A DNA stretch of 64,000 bases, taken from Bacillus sp. EB106-08-02-XG196. Lineage in GTDB: Bacteria; Bacillota; Bacilli; Bacillales; Cytobacillaceae. The position numbers and the translations under genes are program-made. This document shows, piece by piece, positions 36,211-45,825 of this stretch; the first letter of the stretch is position 1; each line of letters starts with the position of its first letter. The notes beneath the pieces were generated by a model that ran no database searches, was not told where the DNA came from, and worked only from the letters and a program-made list of their open reading frames with translations. The DNA lies in NCBI RefSeq assembly GCF_013396335.1, contig NZ_JABWSY010000015.1, positions 62,001 through 126,000 on the forward strand, written 5' to 3'.

Positions 36211-36285
36211 GTGTGACCATGGGGACGGTTCTAGAGGTCCATTTTGTCTAACTTGTACCATAGGAACCGTCCCTCTGGACACCAA
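36211..36285. repeat. GGGGACGGTT dispersed repeat with inverted ends
   Basis: GACCATGGGGACGGTTCTAG ... GTCTAACTTGTACCA ... GGAACCGTCCC forms a stem (GGGACGGTTC with GAACCGTCCC). A close copy is at 44931-44990 and a shorter one at 58427-58460; related half-copies are at 45870 and 46830. It follows the purF stop and may end its transcript. Confidence 0.6.
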
Positions 36286-36359
36286 ATTCGAATTTAGACC
36301 CATTTCCTTTAAGAAGATGTATAATGGAATACGAAATTATCTGAATGACGGAGGTTAGG

Positions 36360-36809
36360 ATGAAGTTTTTTATAAAGTTAAATACCATCAGTGCCTTATA
36401 CGCCTTAGCGCTGTTTATTGCCATCGAACTCATTATAAATGTTTCTCATATTAGTCAAGTATATGGCTTTGAATGGGATCATGTTTACATTGTCATTGCT
36501 GTTATTAATGTTATTGGACTACTTCTTGCGACCTTTATCTTTTTTAGCATAACAAAAAAGTGGATGTCAGGCAGAAAACACCATCATTGGACACTTATTC
36601 TGTGGGTACCTTATTTTATTGTGTTATTCTACTTTTTCACTGTCTTCGTTCCTCTTAATACAGGAGTGATCCTTTTTCCTAGATTTAGTCTTTTAATTTT
36701 TGGGTCTGCCTTGCTGTTTCCGGTCTACATATTATTTATTAATGTCATTGCTTCACCTATAAGTACGGACGAGCGGAATTCCACTATCAGAAGGCAATAT
36801 ATTAAGTGA
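36360..36809 (+). CDS. Four-helix membrane protein of unknown function
   Basis: 149-aa integral membrane protein. Hydrophobic segments lie at about 8-28, 42-64, 78-98 and 105-128 (for example TISALYALALFIAIELI, VYIVIAVINVIGLLLATFIF), separated by KKWMSGRKHHHW. The start is ATG 36360, five bases after GGAGG; 5 upstream codons in frame are not needed. I do not recognise the family. The last 50 bases of the gene and its terminator are repeated at 40836-40943. Confidence 0.75.
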   Translation: MKFFIKLNTISALYALALFIAIELIINVSHISQVYGFEWDHVYIVIAVINVIGLLLATFIFFSITKKWMSGRKHHHWTLILWVPYFIVLFYFFTVFVPLNTGVILFPRFSLLIFGSALLFPVYILFINVIASPISTDERNSTIRRQYIK

Positions 36810-36821
36810 ATTTTCAAGGAA

Positions 36822-36855
36822 AAATGCTTGGAGCCTATCATGACTCCAAGCATTC
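36822..36855 (+). terminator. Terminator after the membrane protein gene
   Basis: AATGCTTGGAG cctatcatga CTCCAAGCATT, followed by CTTAT. The same hairpin, with a better T run, occurs at 40899-40933. Confidence 0.75.
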
Positions 36856-37084
36856 TTATAAGACAACGGTTTATCCGCTGCCTCATGATAATTTTCCCTA
36901 TACTATTTCAGCAGCATTGATCTCGGTAGATTTATTGAATTCTTTTCTTCTGAAAGTGATTTTCCAGCATCATTCCAATTGTCAATAATCATTTCAAGTT
37001 CTTTTATCTCACCAAAATGGCGTTCAAAGAAAATAACATCTTAGTTATTATTTCTTCAAAAATAAATTCCCCCTTTTCATTTCA

Positions 37085-38485
37085 TTACTCAACAGGAACT
37101 GTTTCTAAACTCTCTACATTTACAGTTTCTGGTTTAAAATCGTACGTTTTCTTACCCCATACTTTAAAAACTTTTAATATGATTAAATAAATTGGAATCG
37201 GTGCTAATAGCAAAAGGATTCCATTACTCATAGATAATGCACCAGAAGCAATTGCCATAATCGTAGCAACTGTCACATAACTAGGCATCATTGCAATATT
37301 CATCAAACCTAATTCGACTGCTGTAGAAGTTTTTAAAGAAGGATCAATAATTCTCACAAGAGCAATACCGCTTGGTACGGTTCCAGTGGCAGTACCGTAT
37401 AAACCAAGGGTTCTTTCAAAATCATTTTCTCCGCCAAGTCTTTGGCCAAAATAAATGCATATAATTACTGTTAAAATCGTGATCACAATAGCCTCAATAA
37501 TGATCGGAACCATCCATTCACTTAACACACTAAGTGGTACAGCCATAAATGATGCAACCACTAAATAATCTGTTGTCCATCCGGTAATCTTGGATTGGAA
37601 CGTATTATCGAGCATATGGTCTATCCGTAGTTTTTTCATGATGAATTTAATCAGATACCCAGACAACATTCCGAATATAAATAGCATACTGCTAAAAGTT
37701 GGGCCAACACCAGGAATGAATGAAATGACCTTCGCCATACCCAAAGCTAACATAAAACAGAGGCCGATAATCGCAAAATGAAAAGTCATTGTATCCATAT
37801 TTCCGCTAAATATTGTCTCATTTCCTAATGATTGACGCTTTTCATCTTTTACATAATAGCCTCTTTCAACAAAACCATCGATTCCCGATTTGCTCAAGTT
37901 TTTGGCTAATCCTTTTTTTATACCATATCTCGCTAAGGGGACACCAACGAAAAAACAAACTAAAAATCCAATTGCTGCAAATGTAATTCCCACGGTAGCA
38001 GCGTTTACAATTCCATATTGTTGCTCCATAATCCCACCAAAAACAGCAGATTGTCCTGGACCTTGTGCAAAAGCAAATGGAATGAGTAACCCGTAGACTG
38101 GATCCATCCCAAAGAAACCGCCAATCCCCAAGATGAGAATAGCGCCAACAGCAGGAGTAAGGGCATATAAAATATTCCAAAGAAAACCTAAACCTAAAGA
38201 ACCTTTTGCAATACTTTTTCCGGCAGAGCTTGAAGAGCTTGACTTGGGATTACTGGTCAATCCAATGGAAATAAACGTAATAGTAAATAAGAAACTTACT
38301 ATATTTACATACATTGCTGAGTCAGTAGATGTTATAAGTCCCGTATTCATGAGAACCAAGCCTAGTAGACCAGCAATAACACTCGCAGGAACTATCATTT
38401 TTCTAATAAATGGAACCTTTGTCCGAATGATCATACCAATACAGATCATTATACTAGCTATCCCAAAAGCTATCATAAAGCTCAA
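37085..38485 (-). CDS. GltS-like sodium/glutamate symporter family carrier
   Basis: 466-aa membrane carrier with about 11-12 hydrophobic segments. Glycine-rich re-entrant motifs typical of the ESS (GltS) family are visible: PFAFAQGPGQSAVFGG in the first half and GLYGTATGTVPSGIALVR in the second. Family members import glutamate or related acids with Na+; this one is diverged, so the substrate is open. The start is TTG at 38485 after AAGGAGGAGA; the ATG three codons later is 17 bases from that site. It lies 135 bases downstream of the amidohydrolase on the same strand, with a hairpin between. Confidence 0.8.
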   Translation of the reverse strand: MSFMIAFGIASIMICIGMIIRTKVPFIRKMIVPASVIAGLLGLVLMNTGLITSTDSAMYVNIVSFLFTITFISIGLTSNPKSSSSSSAGKSIAKGSLGLGFLWNILYALTPAVGAILILGIGGFFGMDPVYGLLIPFAFAQGPGQSAVFGGIMEQQYGIVNAATVGITFAAIGFLVCFFVGVPLARYGIKKGLAKNLSKSGIDGFVERGYYVKDEKRQSLGNETIFSGNMDTMTFHFAIIGLCFMLALGMAKVISFIPGVGPTFSSMLFIFGMLSGYLIKFIMKKLRIDHMLDNTFQSKITGWTTDYLVVASFMAVPLSVLSEWMVPIIIEAIVITILTVIICIYFGQRLGGENDFERTLGLYGTATGTVPSGIALVRIIDPSLKTSTAVELGLMNIAMMPSYVTVATIMAIASGALSMSNGILLLLAPIPIYLIILKVFKVWGKKTYDFKPETVNVESLETVPVE

Positions 38486-38556
38486 AGAAATCTCCTCCTT
38501 TTTATCTAACAGAAACGCTTTCGATAACTTTAATACGAGTGAATCGCTTTTAGTCT

Positions 38557-38598
38557 AAAAAGAAAAGGAGATTTACAAAATGCGAATTCTCCTCTTTT
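38557..38598 (-). terminator. Hairpin between the amidohydrolase and the carrier gene
   Basis: On the minus strand AGGAGA ... TCTCCT is followed by TTTCTTTTT. It is a plausible terminator (perhaps leaky) for the amidohydrolase gene. Confidence 0.6.
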
Positions 38599-38620
38599 CG
38601 TTTTATTGTTTTAATAGAAA

Positions 38621-40273
38621 CTAAGTAGTTTTTACTGTTTTTTGCCCATAGACAGGCTCACCATTAATATAGGTAGATTGAATGGAAACATCTTTTATAT
38701 CCAGAGGATTAATCATTGTTGGATCCTCCTCTAGCACGACAAAATCTGCCTTCTTCCCCATTTCGATACTTCCTGAATGATCCTCATCAAAAATAAATTT
38801 TGCTCCATAAATGGTCATCGATTTTAAGGCTGTGACGACATCAATTCGCTGTTCAGGCCCCAAAACATGACCTTCTCTCGTGATTCGATTAACTGCTGCC
38901 CAAACGGAGAACAGCGGTGAAATGGGAGTAATAGGACAATCCGAATGCAAGGCAAACAAAAGATTGTGTTCCACTGCTTCTGCTAATGGACTGATTCGTC
39001 TTCCACGCTTTGGACCTAAGAAAATCCTTTCATGTCTATCTCCCCAATAATAAACATGATTGATGAAAAAGGAGCCAGCTACACCAAGTTCTCCCATTCT
39101 AGCGATATCTTCAGTTGTCGCCGATTGAACATGTTCAATCCGATGGCGGTGGTCGGTACGAGGATGCTGCTTCAATGCATATTCATACGCATCTAAAATA
39201 GATCCAATCGCACGATCACCGTTTCCATGTGTCGTCATTCGATAACCTCGACGGTGAAGATTTAAAACTTCTTCATTCAAAAATTCCTGTGGATGTATAA
39301 AATCTCCATAAACATCTGGATTTTGATAATACGGTTCCCGTAATGCACCAGTTAAGCCTTGAATCGAACCATCTTGGAACATTTTGGCACTATCTAATTT
39401 AGCCCAGCCGCCAGATCTAGCTTGGATTTCAATATCCAATTGTTCAGACGTATACCCTCCATATGGAGCTCCGTCACTTAAGAGATAGTGCATCATCATT
39501 AATTGCATACGCATTGGATTCACACGAAGTTTTGATGCCTGAAGATGTGCTTCAAAATCATCAAGTCCAATGATGGCTGCATCTGAATTAGTTGTAATTC
39601 CCTGTGCAACATAGTCTTTAGATATTTTCTCTAAGATACGAACCAGTTCCCCAACTGTTGGTTTAGGGATAAGACTACTAATTGGTTGTTGAGCACCAGG
39701 TTCATATAACACTCCGTTTAGTCGACCTTTCTCATCCCGGCCATAATGGCCGCCTTGCGGGTCTGAAATAGTATCCTGCAACCCAGCCATTTGAATAGCC
39801 AGTGTGTTTGCGTACGCCAAATGACCTGAAGCATGAGAGATGAAAACTGGATTATTAGGTGTTACTTGATCAAGGTCTACTCTTGTTAGATGGCGTTTTT
39901 CATAAATTAATGTATCATCATAACCAAATCCTTGAATCCACTCTCCATTTTGTGTTTCTTTTGCTTTTTTACCAATAGTATCTAGAATGTCTTTGATAGA
40001 TTTATTAGGCGGTGTACTGCAATTCACCATGTCCCTTGTCTGACCATACATCAACATATGATTATGGGTATCGATAAAACCAGGTAATAACGCTGCTCCG
40101 TCTAAATCAACCACATTCGTCTGTTGAGTTATTTCAACTTCATCTTTTGGGGGTTCTGCTGTTTCCCAGATTCCAACTATTTTTCCTTGTGATACCGCTA
40201 CAGATCCTGCTCGGCGATTGTTGTGATCCAAAGTTAGTACCTTTCCATTTTTAAATAAAAGATCTACTTTCAT
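38621..40273 (-). CDS. Amidohydrolase family protein (YtcJ type)
   Basis: 550-aa cytoplasmic metal-dependent hydrolase of the amidohydrolase 3 group. The first beta sandwich is followed by LLPGFIDTHNHMLMYGQ, with the HxH metal pair; later come HASGHLAYANTLA, MTTHGNGDRAIG, RHRIEHVQSATTED and FALHSDCPITPISPL, which hold the remaining metal ligands. Members cleave amides or related bonds, but the substrate cannot be read from the sequence. AAGGAGTGATAG precedes the ATG. The neighbouring GltS-like carrier suggests import and breakdown of an acidic amide-type compound; this is inference. Confidence 0.88.
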   Translation of the reverse strand: MKVDLLFKNGKVLTLDHNNRRAGSVAVSQGKIVGIWETAEPPKDEVEITQQTNVVDLDGAALLPGFIDTHNHMLMYGQTRDMVNCSTPPNKSIKDILDTIGKKAKETQNGEWIQGFGYDDTLIYEKRHLTRVDLDQVTPNNPVFISHASGHLAYANTLAIQMAGLQDTISDPQGGHYGRDEKGRLNGVLYEPGAQQPISSLIPKPTVGELVRILEKISKDYVAQGITTNSDAAIIGLDDFEAHLQASKLRVNPMRMQLMMMHYLLSDGAPYGGYTSEQLDIEIQARSGGWAKLDSAKMFQDGSIQGLTGALREPYYQNPDVYGDFIHPQEFLNEEVLNLHRRGYRMTTHGNGDRAIGSILDAYEYALKQHPRTDHRHRIEHVQSATTEDIARMGELGVAGSFFINHVYYWGDRHERIFLGPKRGRRISPLAEAVEHNLLFALHSDCPITPISPLFSVWAAVNRITREGHVLGPEQRIDVVTALKSMTIYGAKFIFDEDHSGSIEMGKKADFVVLEEDPTMINPLDIKDVSIQSTYINGEPVYGQKTVKTT

Positions 40274-40386
40274 TTACTATCACTCCTTTTTAATAAAAAG
40301 GAAGAGTTTAGTATTAACCACCTAAACTCCTCTTGTTAGCTCTAAACTATTACGATGGTCCAAGTGTGCGTCTTTCCGTTTTGATA

Positions 40387-40610
40387 CTAGTAAGTCGGAA
40401 CTTTGAATGCGTTTACATTTACTTCCAAAGCACAATTCGAAAAGAATGTTTTGTAGGAATCCATTAGAAGTTCTCTAATTTTTTTAAGAGAGGTCAATTG
40501 CTGGAGTATGACTGAGTGTAAGTGGTGGAGTCTTGATACAGCAGCTAGAATAATGGAGCTATTTTTAATTTCCTTTGGCACCCCAATCTTTATTTTTTCA
40601 CATCCATTCT
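40387..40610 (-). pseudogene. Short remnant, start resembling alanine dehydrogenase
   Basis: A 64-codon frame (PKEIKNSSIILAAVSRLHHL ... VNAFKVPTY) lies upstream of the amidohydrolase. Extended upstream without a start it reads KIKIGVPKEIKN, which is the N-terminal signature of alanine dehydrogenase / transhydrogenase alpha proteins, but the similarity stops at once. It may be a fusion of debris. No ribosome binding site. Low confidence that anything is expressed. Confidence 0.3.
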
Positions 40611-40835
40611 TTTAAGATAGAGATTTTCATCCTTCGGATTAGAATTTCGCTAATCCCAACGTCGGAATGTCCGTACCAGATGAAGGGACAAAAAACTCAT
40701 AATTCGATTTAAACACATATATTCCAAATTTTCAATATATTCAAAATAGGTTTATTTAATAAAATTCATAATAATTCTTATTCATTTAATTCATAAATAG
40801 GATTCTAGTGAATTTTTCTATTTAATTTTAATGCT

Positions 40836-40943
40836 AAGTATGGACGAGCGGAATTCCACTATCGGCAGGCAATATAGTAAGTGAATTCTCAAGGAAAAAT
40901 GCTTGGAGCATATCATGACTCCAAGCATTTTTATATAACAATT
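40836..40943. repeat. Copy of the 36.76-36.86 kb segment
   Basis: Bases 40836-40943 repeat 36758-36862 with few differences (shared GACGAGCGGAATTCCACTAT, AAAAATGCTTGGAGC). The source segment is the 3' end and terminator of the membrane protein gene, so this is a duplicated gene tail. It contains the hairpin GCTTGGAG...CTCCAAGC followed by ATTTTTAT. Elsewhere in 40611-41049 I see only AT-rich spacer. Confidence 0.8.
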
Positions 40944-41049
40944 TTTAATGAAAATAGAGCCTTCTCCTTCTACATAAACACCATCATTTTAACCATAAAA
41001 TTGAAGCTAACATAGGTGTTTCCCCATTCCTCTGCTAAAAATAAACCAG

Positions 41050-41787
41050 TCAAGAAAATAAATCAGGTTTTTCTTTTAGTAAATGTTCTAGCAAGTCTGT
41101 CATTTTTACGGTGTCACATACCCTTACTGTTGCATCGCCAAATTGTCCTTTGTACATAACTTTATTTTTCAGAAAAACATCTTCAACTCGATCGTATTTT
41201 TCAGAGGTATGCCCAAAATGTCTTCTTTGCGGTATGGAAATTTCCGTTTTATCCGGTAATATGGTGTAAAGCATTTCGTGCTCAGCAGTCAATCGACCTG
41301 GTATATCAAGCCATTCCTCGACTCCATGAATATATGTACATCTACGTAAATCGACTCCTATTAACAAGATGGCTGCCTTCTGGTCGAGTAATTTCCCCCA
41401 ACTCGATTCACGTGCACAAGGTGTGTCGAATTGTTCATTACCCGCAATAAATTCATGTGCTTCTTTTCCCAGGGCTGCTACGGAATGCGTTGGATGCCAT
41501 GACCGAACAACACCCGGACGTTTTCGAAACAGTTCCGTTAATAATCCAACACAAGATGGTGAGTCATTGACATCAAATCGAGGATTCTCCGCTTTAATAT
41601 ACGACCATGTATGGGTAGGAAAAACCAAAAGACCATTTTTCATATATTCTGAAAGTGCATCAAGGACAGTATCGGCCCCACCCTCTACTTGTCCAATACT
41701 TTTCATTGATGAATGAACAAGTAATGTTCCATTTTCGTCGATTCCCAATTCTTTCAGATGCTTTACTAAATCTTGTTTCTTGTACAT
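41050..41787 (-). CDS. AAC(3)-family aminoglycoside N-acetyltransferase-like protein
   Basis: 245-aa cytoplasmic acetyl-CoA-dependent enzyme of the AAC(3) family (similar to B. subtilis YokD). TLLVHSSMKSIGQVEGGADT is the acetyl-CoA-site motif, followed by FPTHTWSY, RSWHPTHSVAALG and WLDIPGRLTAEHEM. Many chromosomal Bacillus members have no proven resistance role, so resistance should not be assumed. The start is ATG 41787, nine bases after AAAGG; an in-frame GTG/ATG further upstream adds 11 residues. The 3' end and flank are copied at 15118-15225. Confidence 0.85.
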   Translation of the reverse strand: MYKKQDLVKHLKELGIDENGTLLVHSSMKSIGQVEGGADTVLDALSEYMKNGLLVFPTHTWSYIKAENPRFDVNDSPSCVGLLTELFRKRPGVVRSWHPTHSVAALGKEAHEFIAGNEQFDTPCARESSWGKLLDQKAAILLIGVDLRRCTYIHGVEEWLDIPGRLTAEHEMLYTILPDKTEISIPQRRHFGHTSEKYDRVEDVFLKNKVMYKGQFGDATVRVCDTVKMTDLLEHLLKEKPDLFS

Positions 41788-42032
41788 CACATTCAACCTT
41801 TCAATCTTTACATACACCAAAAGAATACCATATTAGGATTATTTGTCTATGTTTCCTAGACTTTTGATTATTGACTAGAAAGCTGGTGACATTGACATGT
41901 GTGGCAAATCAGAAGGAAGATTTTATGTATCCTTTAGTTGACATTACGGATACACTTCTTTTGACCGCACTGCAATTTTCCTTGAAAGATAAAGGTTTGG
42001 TGAGTAAAATACTACCTTTTCAATCAATAAAA

Positions 42033-43193
42033 TCACAAAAAATGCGAAAAATGATAGCCTTTGATTACTTGTTTAAGTCTATGGTTAATCTTTTCCTTCC
42101 TTATGTTTCTTTCCTTTTGATTATCGGACCATTCTTTCATATCTTCATGTTCTGGATGGTTTACATCTGCCATAATTCGTAGATATTCTTCATAGCCTCC
42201 TTCTCCTCCTACATCTTCAGGAGGTCTCTCGCCGATTCCTTCAACAAATGTTGCACGAAACTCATTTGATTTTACGATTTTTTCCAAAGTTATCGTATGT
42301 TCCCAGGAGTCTCCAAAATCGTATTCATATACGACTTCACCATAGGTTGGAAAGATTTCTTCAAGAGCAACTAATCGCTCCTGACGAATCTCAAATTCAT
42401 CAAAATTCAAATATTCCATCGTCTCGGGGTCATCATCCATCACAATTTTAAGGTCCTTCCTTTTCGCTCTTTCCACAACAAATTCATGTAAATGAGCGTT
42501 CTGCCAATCAAAAACGGTTTGAATAATATTATGTAGATGTCTAAACGAATAAGTGGAAGGCACTAAAACTTGTCGCCATATTTCATGACACTCTAGCTTG
42601 ATTTTTATTTTCAGTTGATAGAGGTCGATTGCAAGAACATCCTCCACAACTTCATGATGACCTTCCTGCCCATAAATAAGGCTGAGACATTCGAGCATTT
42701 TTTCAATCGGATAAAACCCTGGATTGTTTCCAGATAATTGGATAAATCTACCGGTTATCATGCTAATATATCGTTGAATTCTTATCTTTTTATCTAAATA
42801 TTCTTGCGTAAACTCAATTTCACGTACCGCATTATTCATCTTTCCTACTATGCTTTTACTAGCTGTTTTCGAAAATGTAATAGCACCCGCTTTTTCCATA
42901 TATGCTTCAATGACTTCTTTACGGATACCTTCCATACGTAAAGCCGTAATGATTGCCTCAGGAATTAATTCATTTATTTTGGAAAAATCCTTTTTACTTG
43001 GTCTGTAGATAACGATTGAATACCTTGTTTCATTATTCATCAAAACAATCACTTTTTTTCTATCAATCGTGGCAAAGTTAGCGTGCCATGCCATGAAGCT
43101 ATTAGGAAACTGCTCATGTCCTTCTGGAGGATGCAGCTCACTATTCTTTATTCCAAGCTGATCAAGCAAGGCTTTCGTACATTGGATTAACAT
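42033..43193 (-). CDS. DUF6933-like plus plasmid pRiA4b ORF-3-like protein
   Basis: 386-aa protein in two parts. Residues 1 to about 180 (LIQCTKALLDQLGIKNSEL, FMAWHANFATIDRKKVIVLM, NETRYSIVIY) are like the short N-terminal domain often annotated DUF6933. Residues from about 195 (IDLYQLKIKIKLECHEIWRQ, FRHLHNIIQTVFDWQNAHLH, YEYDFGDSWEHTITLEK, GERPPEDVGGEGGYEEYL) are the pRiA4b ORF-3 / IS1096 TnpR-like domain. The function of the domain is not known. AGAGGGTGAG precedes the ATG. The gene stands alone. Confidence 0.85.
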   Translation of the reverse strand: MLIQCTKALLDQLGIKNSELHPPEGHEQFPNSFMAWHANFATIDRKKVIVLMNNETRYSIVIYRPSKKDFSKINELIPEAIITALRMEGIRKEVIEAYMEKAGAITFSKTASKSIVGKMNNAVREIEFTQEYLDKKIRIQRYISMITGRFIQLSGNNPGFYPIEKMLECLSLIYGQEGHHEVVEDVLAIDLYQLKIKIKLECHEIWRQVLVPSTYSFRHLHNIIQTVFDWQNAHLHEFVVERAKRKDLKIVMDDDPETMEYLNFDEFEIRQERLVALEEIFPTYGEVVYEYDFGDSWEHTITLEKIVKSNEFRATFVEGIGERPPEDVGGEGGYEEYLRIMADVNHPEHEDMKEWSDNQKERNIRKEKINHRLKQVIKGYHFSHFL

Positions 43194-43473
43194 TTATCTC
43201 ACCCTCTTAAGTTCATATATAAATATGTTTCATCAACGATTTAAAAGTCTTGTCATATAACCGCTTGATTACATCTAATGCATCTTAATCTATTTCTTTT
43301 TCAATACTCTCTTGTTCTTCAATTATCCATTTTTACTCTGATTGTATCACAAAATGAAATGAGATTATTTAGACACCGCTTTTCATACTTTGCATCGTAA
43401 TTTAATTTACTATTGATTAGGAATTTCTCACTCAACAGTTGATTGTTATATATACCTTTAATGACTCACAGCA
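43194..43473. other. Spacer between the pRiA4b-type gene and the dipeptidase
   Basis: AT-rich, with no supported gene. It should contain the promoter of the pRiA4b-type gene near 43210-43330 on the minus strand; nothing else is visible. Confidence 0.4.
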
Positions 43474-43503
43474 AAAAAGAGGGATGCTATGCAATCCCTC
43501 TTT
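43474..43503 (-). terminator. Terminator of the M20 dipeptidase
   Basis: GAGGGATTGC atag CATCCCTC followed by TTTTTTGC on the minus strand, 10 bases after the dipeptidase stop. A diverged copy sits at 15597-15625 beside the truncated paralogue. Confidence 0.88.
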
Positions 43504-43513
43504 GCCTATCTAT

Positions 43514-44875
43514 TCAGATCAATTCCAAAAATGAACAAATTGTTAAGATCCCTTTGTCAAAGTTTTCTAAGTTAAAGTGTTCATTCGGAGCATGGAGATT
43601 TTCATCCGGCAAGCCGAATCCCATTAAGACAACAGGAGAATTTAGGGTATGGTTGAAATCCGATACAATCGGAATGGAACCCCCTTCTCTTTTATAAACA
43701 GGTGCTTTTCCATAAACTTGTTCGTAGGCTTCAGCCGCTTTTTGAATCATCGGATGATCGATTGGGGTTAGGAATGGATTACCTGTATCTTGAAGTGTTA
43801 CCTTTACACTGCATCCTTTTGGTGCTTTTTCTTCTAAATGCTTTTTGATTGAGCCCTGGATTTTTTCTGGGTTTTGATTATTAACTAGACGGCAGGTGAT
43901 TTTTGCATGTGCCTCGTTCGGAATGACGGTTTTTGTACCCTCCCCCTGAAATCCGCCCCATATGCCGTTTAATTCTAGAGTTGGTCGAGAACTGATTTTC
44001 TCAGGGTATGGGTAATTTGTTTCTCCCCCCGTTAATTCTGTTAGACCCAACTGTTTTTTTAGCTTTTCTTCATCAAAGCCTAGTGCTTTAATTTGTTCCT
44101 TCTCAAATTCTGTCAATTCTAAAACATCATCATAGAACTGATCCACATTTACCTTTCCGTTTGCATCATGAAGAGTAGAAAGCAGCTGCACTAATAAATG
44201 GTTAGCGTTCTGAACTCCCCCGCCGAACATGCCAGAATGCAAATCCGTATTTGCCGTTTGAAGGGAAACCTCAAGAGCACAAAGACCTCTTAGAGAATAT
44301 GTAATCGCAGGAACTCCTCTATCCCACATATCAGAATCGGATATGACCACTACATCACAAGCTAATTTTTCCTTATTTTCGGCTAAAAACTGCGGAAGAT
44401 GAGGACTACCGATTTCTTCTTCTCCTTCGATGCAAAATTTTAGGTTTACTGGTAATTTGTTTTCTACTTTCAGTAGTGCTTCGACCGCTTTAATATGTAA
44501 GAATGTCTGCCCTTTGTCGTCTGTTGCCCCTCTGGCAAAGATTTTTTCATCTCGGATGTCTGGTTCAAACGGAGGGGTTTCCCATAAGTTAATCGGGTCA
44601 ACGGGCTGTACGTCATAATGACCGTATACTAATACAGTCGGGGCATCTTTCTGATGAAGCCAGTCTGCATAAATAATCGGATGTCCTTTTGTTTGTACGA
44701 TTTCAACGTGTTCCATTCCAATGTTTTGTAACTTATTGGCGATCCAGGAAGCTGCTTTTTGCATGTCCTCTTTATGCTCTGATAAGGAACTAATGCTTGG
44801 AATACGAAGTAATTCTTTTAATTCCTCAACATTTTGATGATGATGCTTGGATACAAAATCAGATAATTGACTCAT
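43514..44875 (-). CDS. M20 family dipeptidase
   Basis: 453-aa zinc peptidase of the M20 group (ArgE/DapE/CNDP-like), probably cytoplasmic. Metal and catalytic residues are visible in LVYGHYDVQPVDP (His, catalytic Asp), FARGATDDKGQ (bridging Asp), CIEGEEEIGSPHL (catalytic Glu and metal Glu), VISDSDMWD (metal Asp) and NTDLHSGMFGG in the lid domain; the last His is in ENLHAPNEHF. The length is normal. AGGTGAG precedes the ATG. Its last third is duplicated at 15.6-16.16 kb. Confidence 0.93.
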   Translation of the reverse strand: MSQLSDFVSKHHHQNVEELKELLRIPSISSLSEHKEDMQKAASWIANKLQNIGMEHVEIVQTKGHPIIYADWLHQKDAPTVLVYGHYDVQPVDPINLWETPPFEPDIRDEKIFARGATDDKGQTFLHIKAVEALLKVENKLPVNLKFCIEGEEEIGSPHLPQFLAENKEKLACDVVVISDSDMWDRGVPAITYSLRGLCALEVSLQTANTDLHSGMFGGGVQNANHLLVQLLSTLHDANGKVNVDQFYDDVLELTEFEKEQIKALGFDEEKLKKQLGLTELTGGETNYPYPEKISSRPTLELNGIWGGFQGEGTKTVIPNEAHAKITCRLVNNQNPEKIQGSIKKHLEEKAPKGCSVKVTLQDTGNPFLTPIDHPMIQKAAEAYEQVYGKAPVYKREGGSIPIVSDFNHTLNSPVVLMGFGLPDENLHAPNEHFNLENFDKGILTICSFLELI

Positions 44876-44930
44876 GTTCTCACCTATTCTTTTTTATTTT
44901 CACTTCTATTTTACACAAAAATGAGGAAGT

Positions 44931-45043
44931 AGACCATGGGGACGGTTCTAGCGGTCCTTTTTGTCTAACTTGCACCATGAGCACCGACTTAAAAGAATAA
45001 AAAGTGCCAGGCAACCTCATTTTTAGGGATGTGCCTGGCACTA
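44931..45043. repeat. Two dispersed repeats in tandem
   Basis: 44931-44990 is a copy of the GGGGACGGTT repeat of 36211-36285 (shared GACGGTTCTAG, TTGTCTAACTTG). It is followed at 45000-45043 by a hairpin AGTGCCAGGCA ... TGCCTGGCACT. Similar GTGCC/GGCAC motifs occur at 46804 and 10840. The remaining spacer 45044-45245 holds no gene that I can see. Confidence 0.65.
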
Positions 45044-45245
45044 GGTATTGCTTGAATTATATTAGGTTTCTATTTAGTTAATGCGCAGGGACTTCCTTTT
45101 AATTGGTTGTAGCCTTGTCTGTTATTTTGTATAAGTGTTGGATGAACATAGTGGCCATGCCTTGTGTTAAGGTATAAACTCAAAGTAGGTTAGGAATTTC
45201 TTAGATTGAATTAAGTATATTATTGAGGAGTCTCATTGGAGAGGT

Positions 45246-45656
45246 TTAATGATTTTTTAGTTTATAGATTTCCCTAGAATGCTCTGAAATCATTTGGTCA
45301 TAGTATTCGAGGTCATGTTTTGTTGCCATTGTCGCCTTTATTTCTTTAACCTCCTCGAAAACGGAATCTAGTTTTTTTTCAATTGCGGTCGCTCTTCCGT
45401 TTATTTCAGTAACTTTTTCATTTGTTTCAGAAATTTTCCCATCCATTACGATTATTTTTCTATCCATTTCAACTATTTTTCCATCCATTTCAACTATTTT
45501 CCCATCTATTTCGACTATTTTTCTATCCATTTCAACTATTTTTCCATTTAAATCAGCAACTTTTACATTTGTTGCGGCAACAGTGTTAATTAATTGATGC
45601 AATAACTCACCCTGTCTTTTCTGTTCTGCTAAAATTAAATTAAGCGTTTTTTCCAC
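45246..45656 (-). CDS. Heptad-repeat coiled-coil protein
   Basis: 136-aa protein whose middle (about residues 38-82) is a run of seven-residue repeats of the type KIVEMDG/R: KIVEMDRKIVEIDGKIVEMD, KIVEMDRKIIVMDGKIS. This must form a long coiled coil with Ile/Val and Met/Ile at the core positions. The DNA is correspondingly repetitive in 21-base units (45440-45545). The C-terminus EVKEIKATMATKHDLEYYDQ resembles proteins of phage and Bacillus called YabA-like or DUF-type coiled coils, but I cannot name it. GTG 45656 follows AAGGAGG. It has no signal peptide or membrane segment. Confidence 0.75.
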   Translation of the reverse strand: MEKTLNLILAEQKRQGELLHQLINTVAATNVKVADLNGKIVEMDRKIVEIDGKIVEMDGKIVEMDRKIIVMDGKISETNEKVTEINGRATAIEKKLDSVFEEVKEIKATMATKHDLEYYDQMISEHSREIYKLKNH

Positions 45657-45825
45657 TTTTCCTCACCTCCTTCTTTTATTAGATTTTATTATAGCAGATT
45701 TATGTTGAGAATTGTCGATGAAATGGATTGAAGTGAATCCTCCAACCATTGATCAAGTTTTCCTTAGAAGCTTTGCTCCACCATTTCTCGTTAAACATCA
45801 AATCGTGTGCAGAATACCAAAAAAA

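Noticed and set aside
41050..41787. Calling the AAC(3)-like gene a resistance gene
   Set aside because: Chromosomal Bacillus members of this family often have no shown resistance; there is no mobile context for the intact gene.
41871..42182. 103-codon plus-strand frame between AAC(3) and the pRiA4b-type gene
   Set aside because: Half of it is antisense to the well-supported pRiA4b-type gene and the rest has no motif or ribosome binding site.
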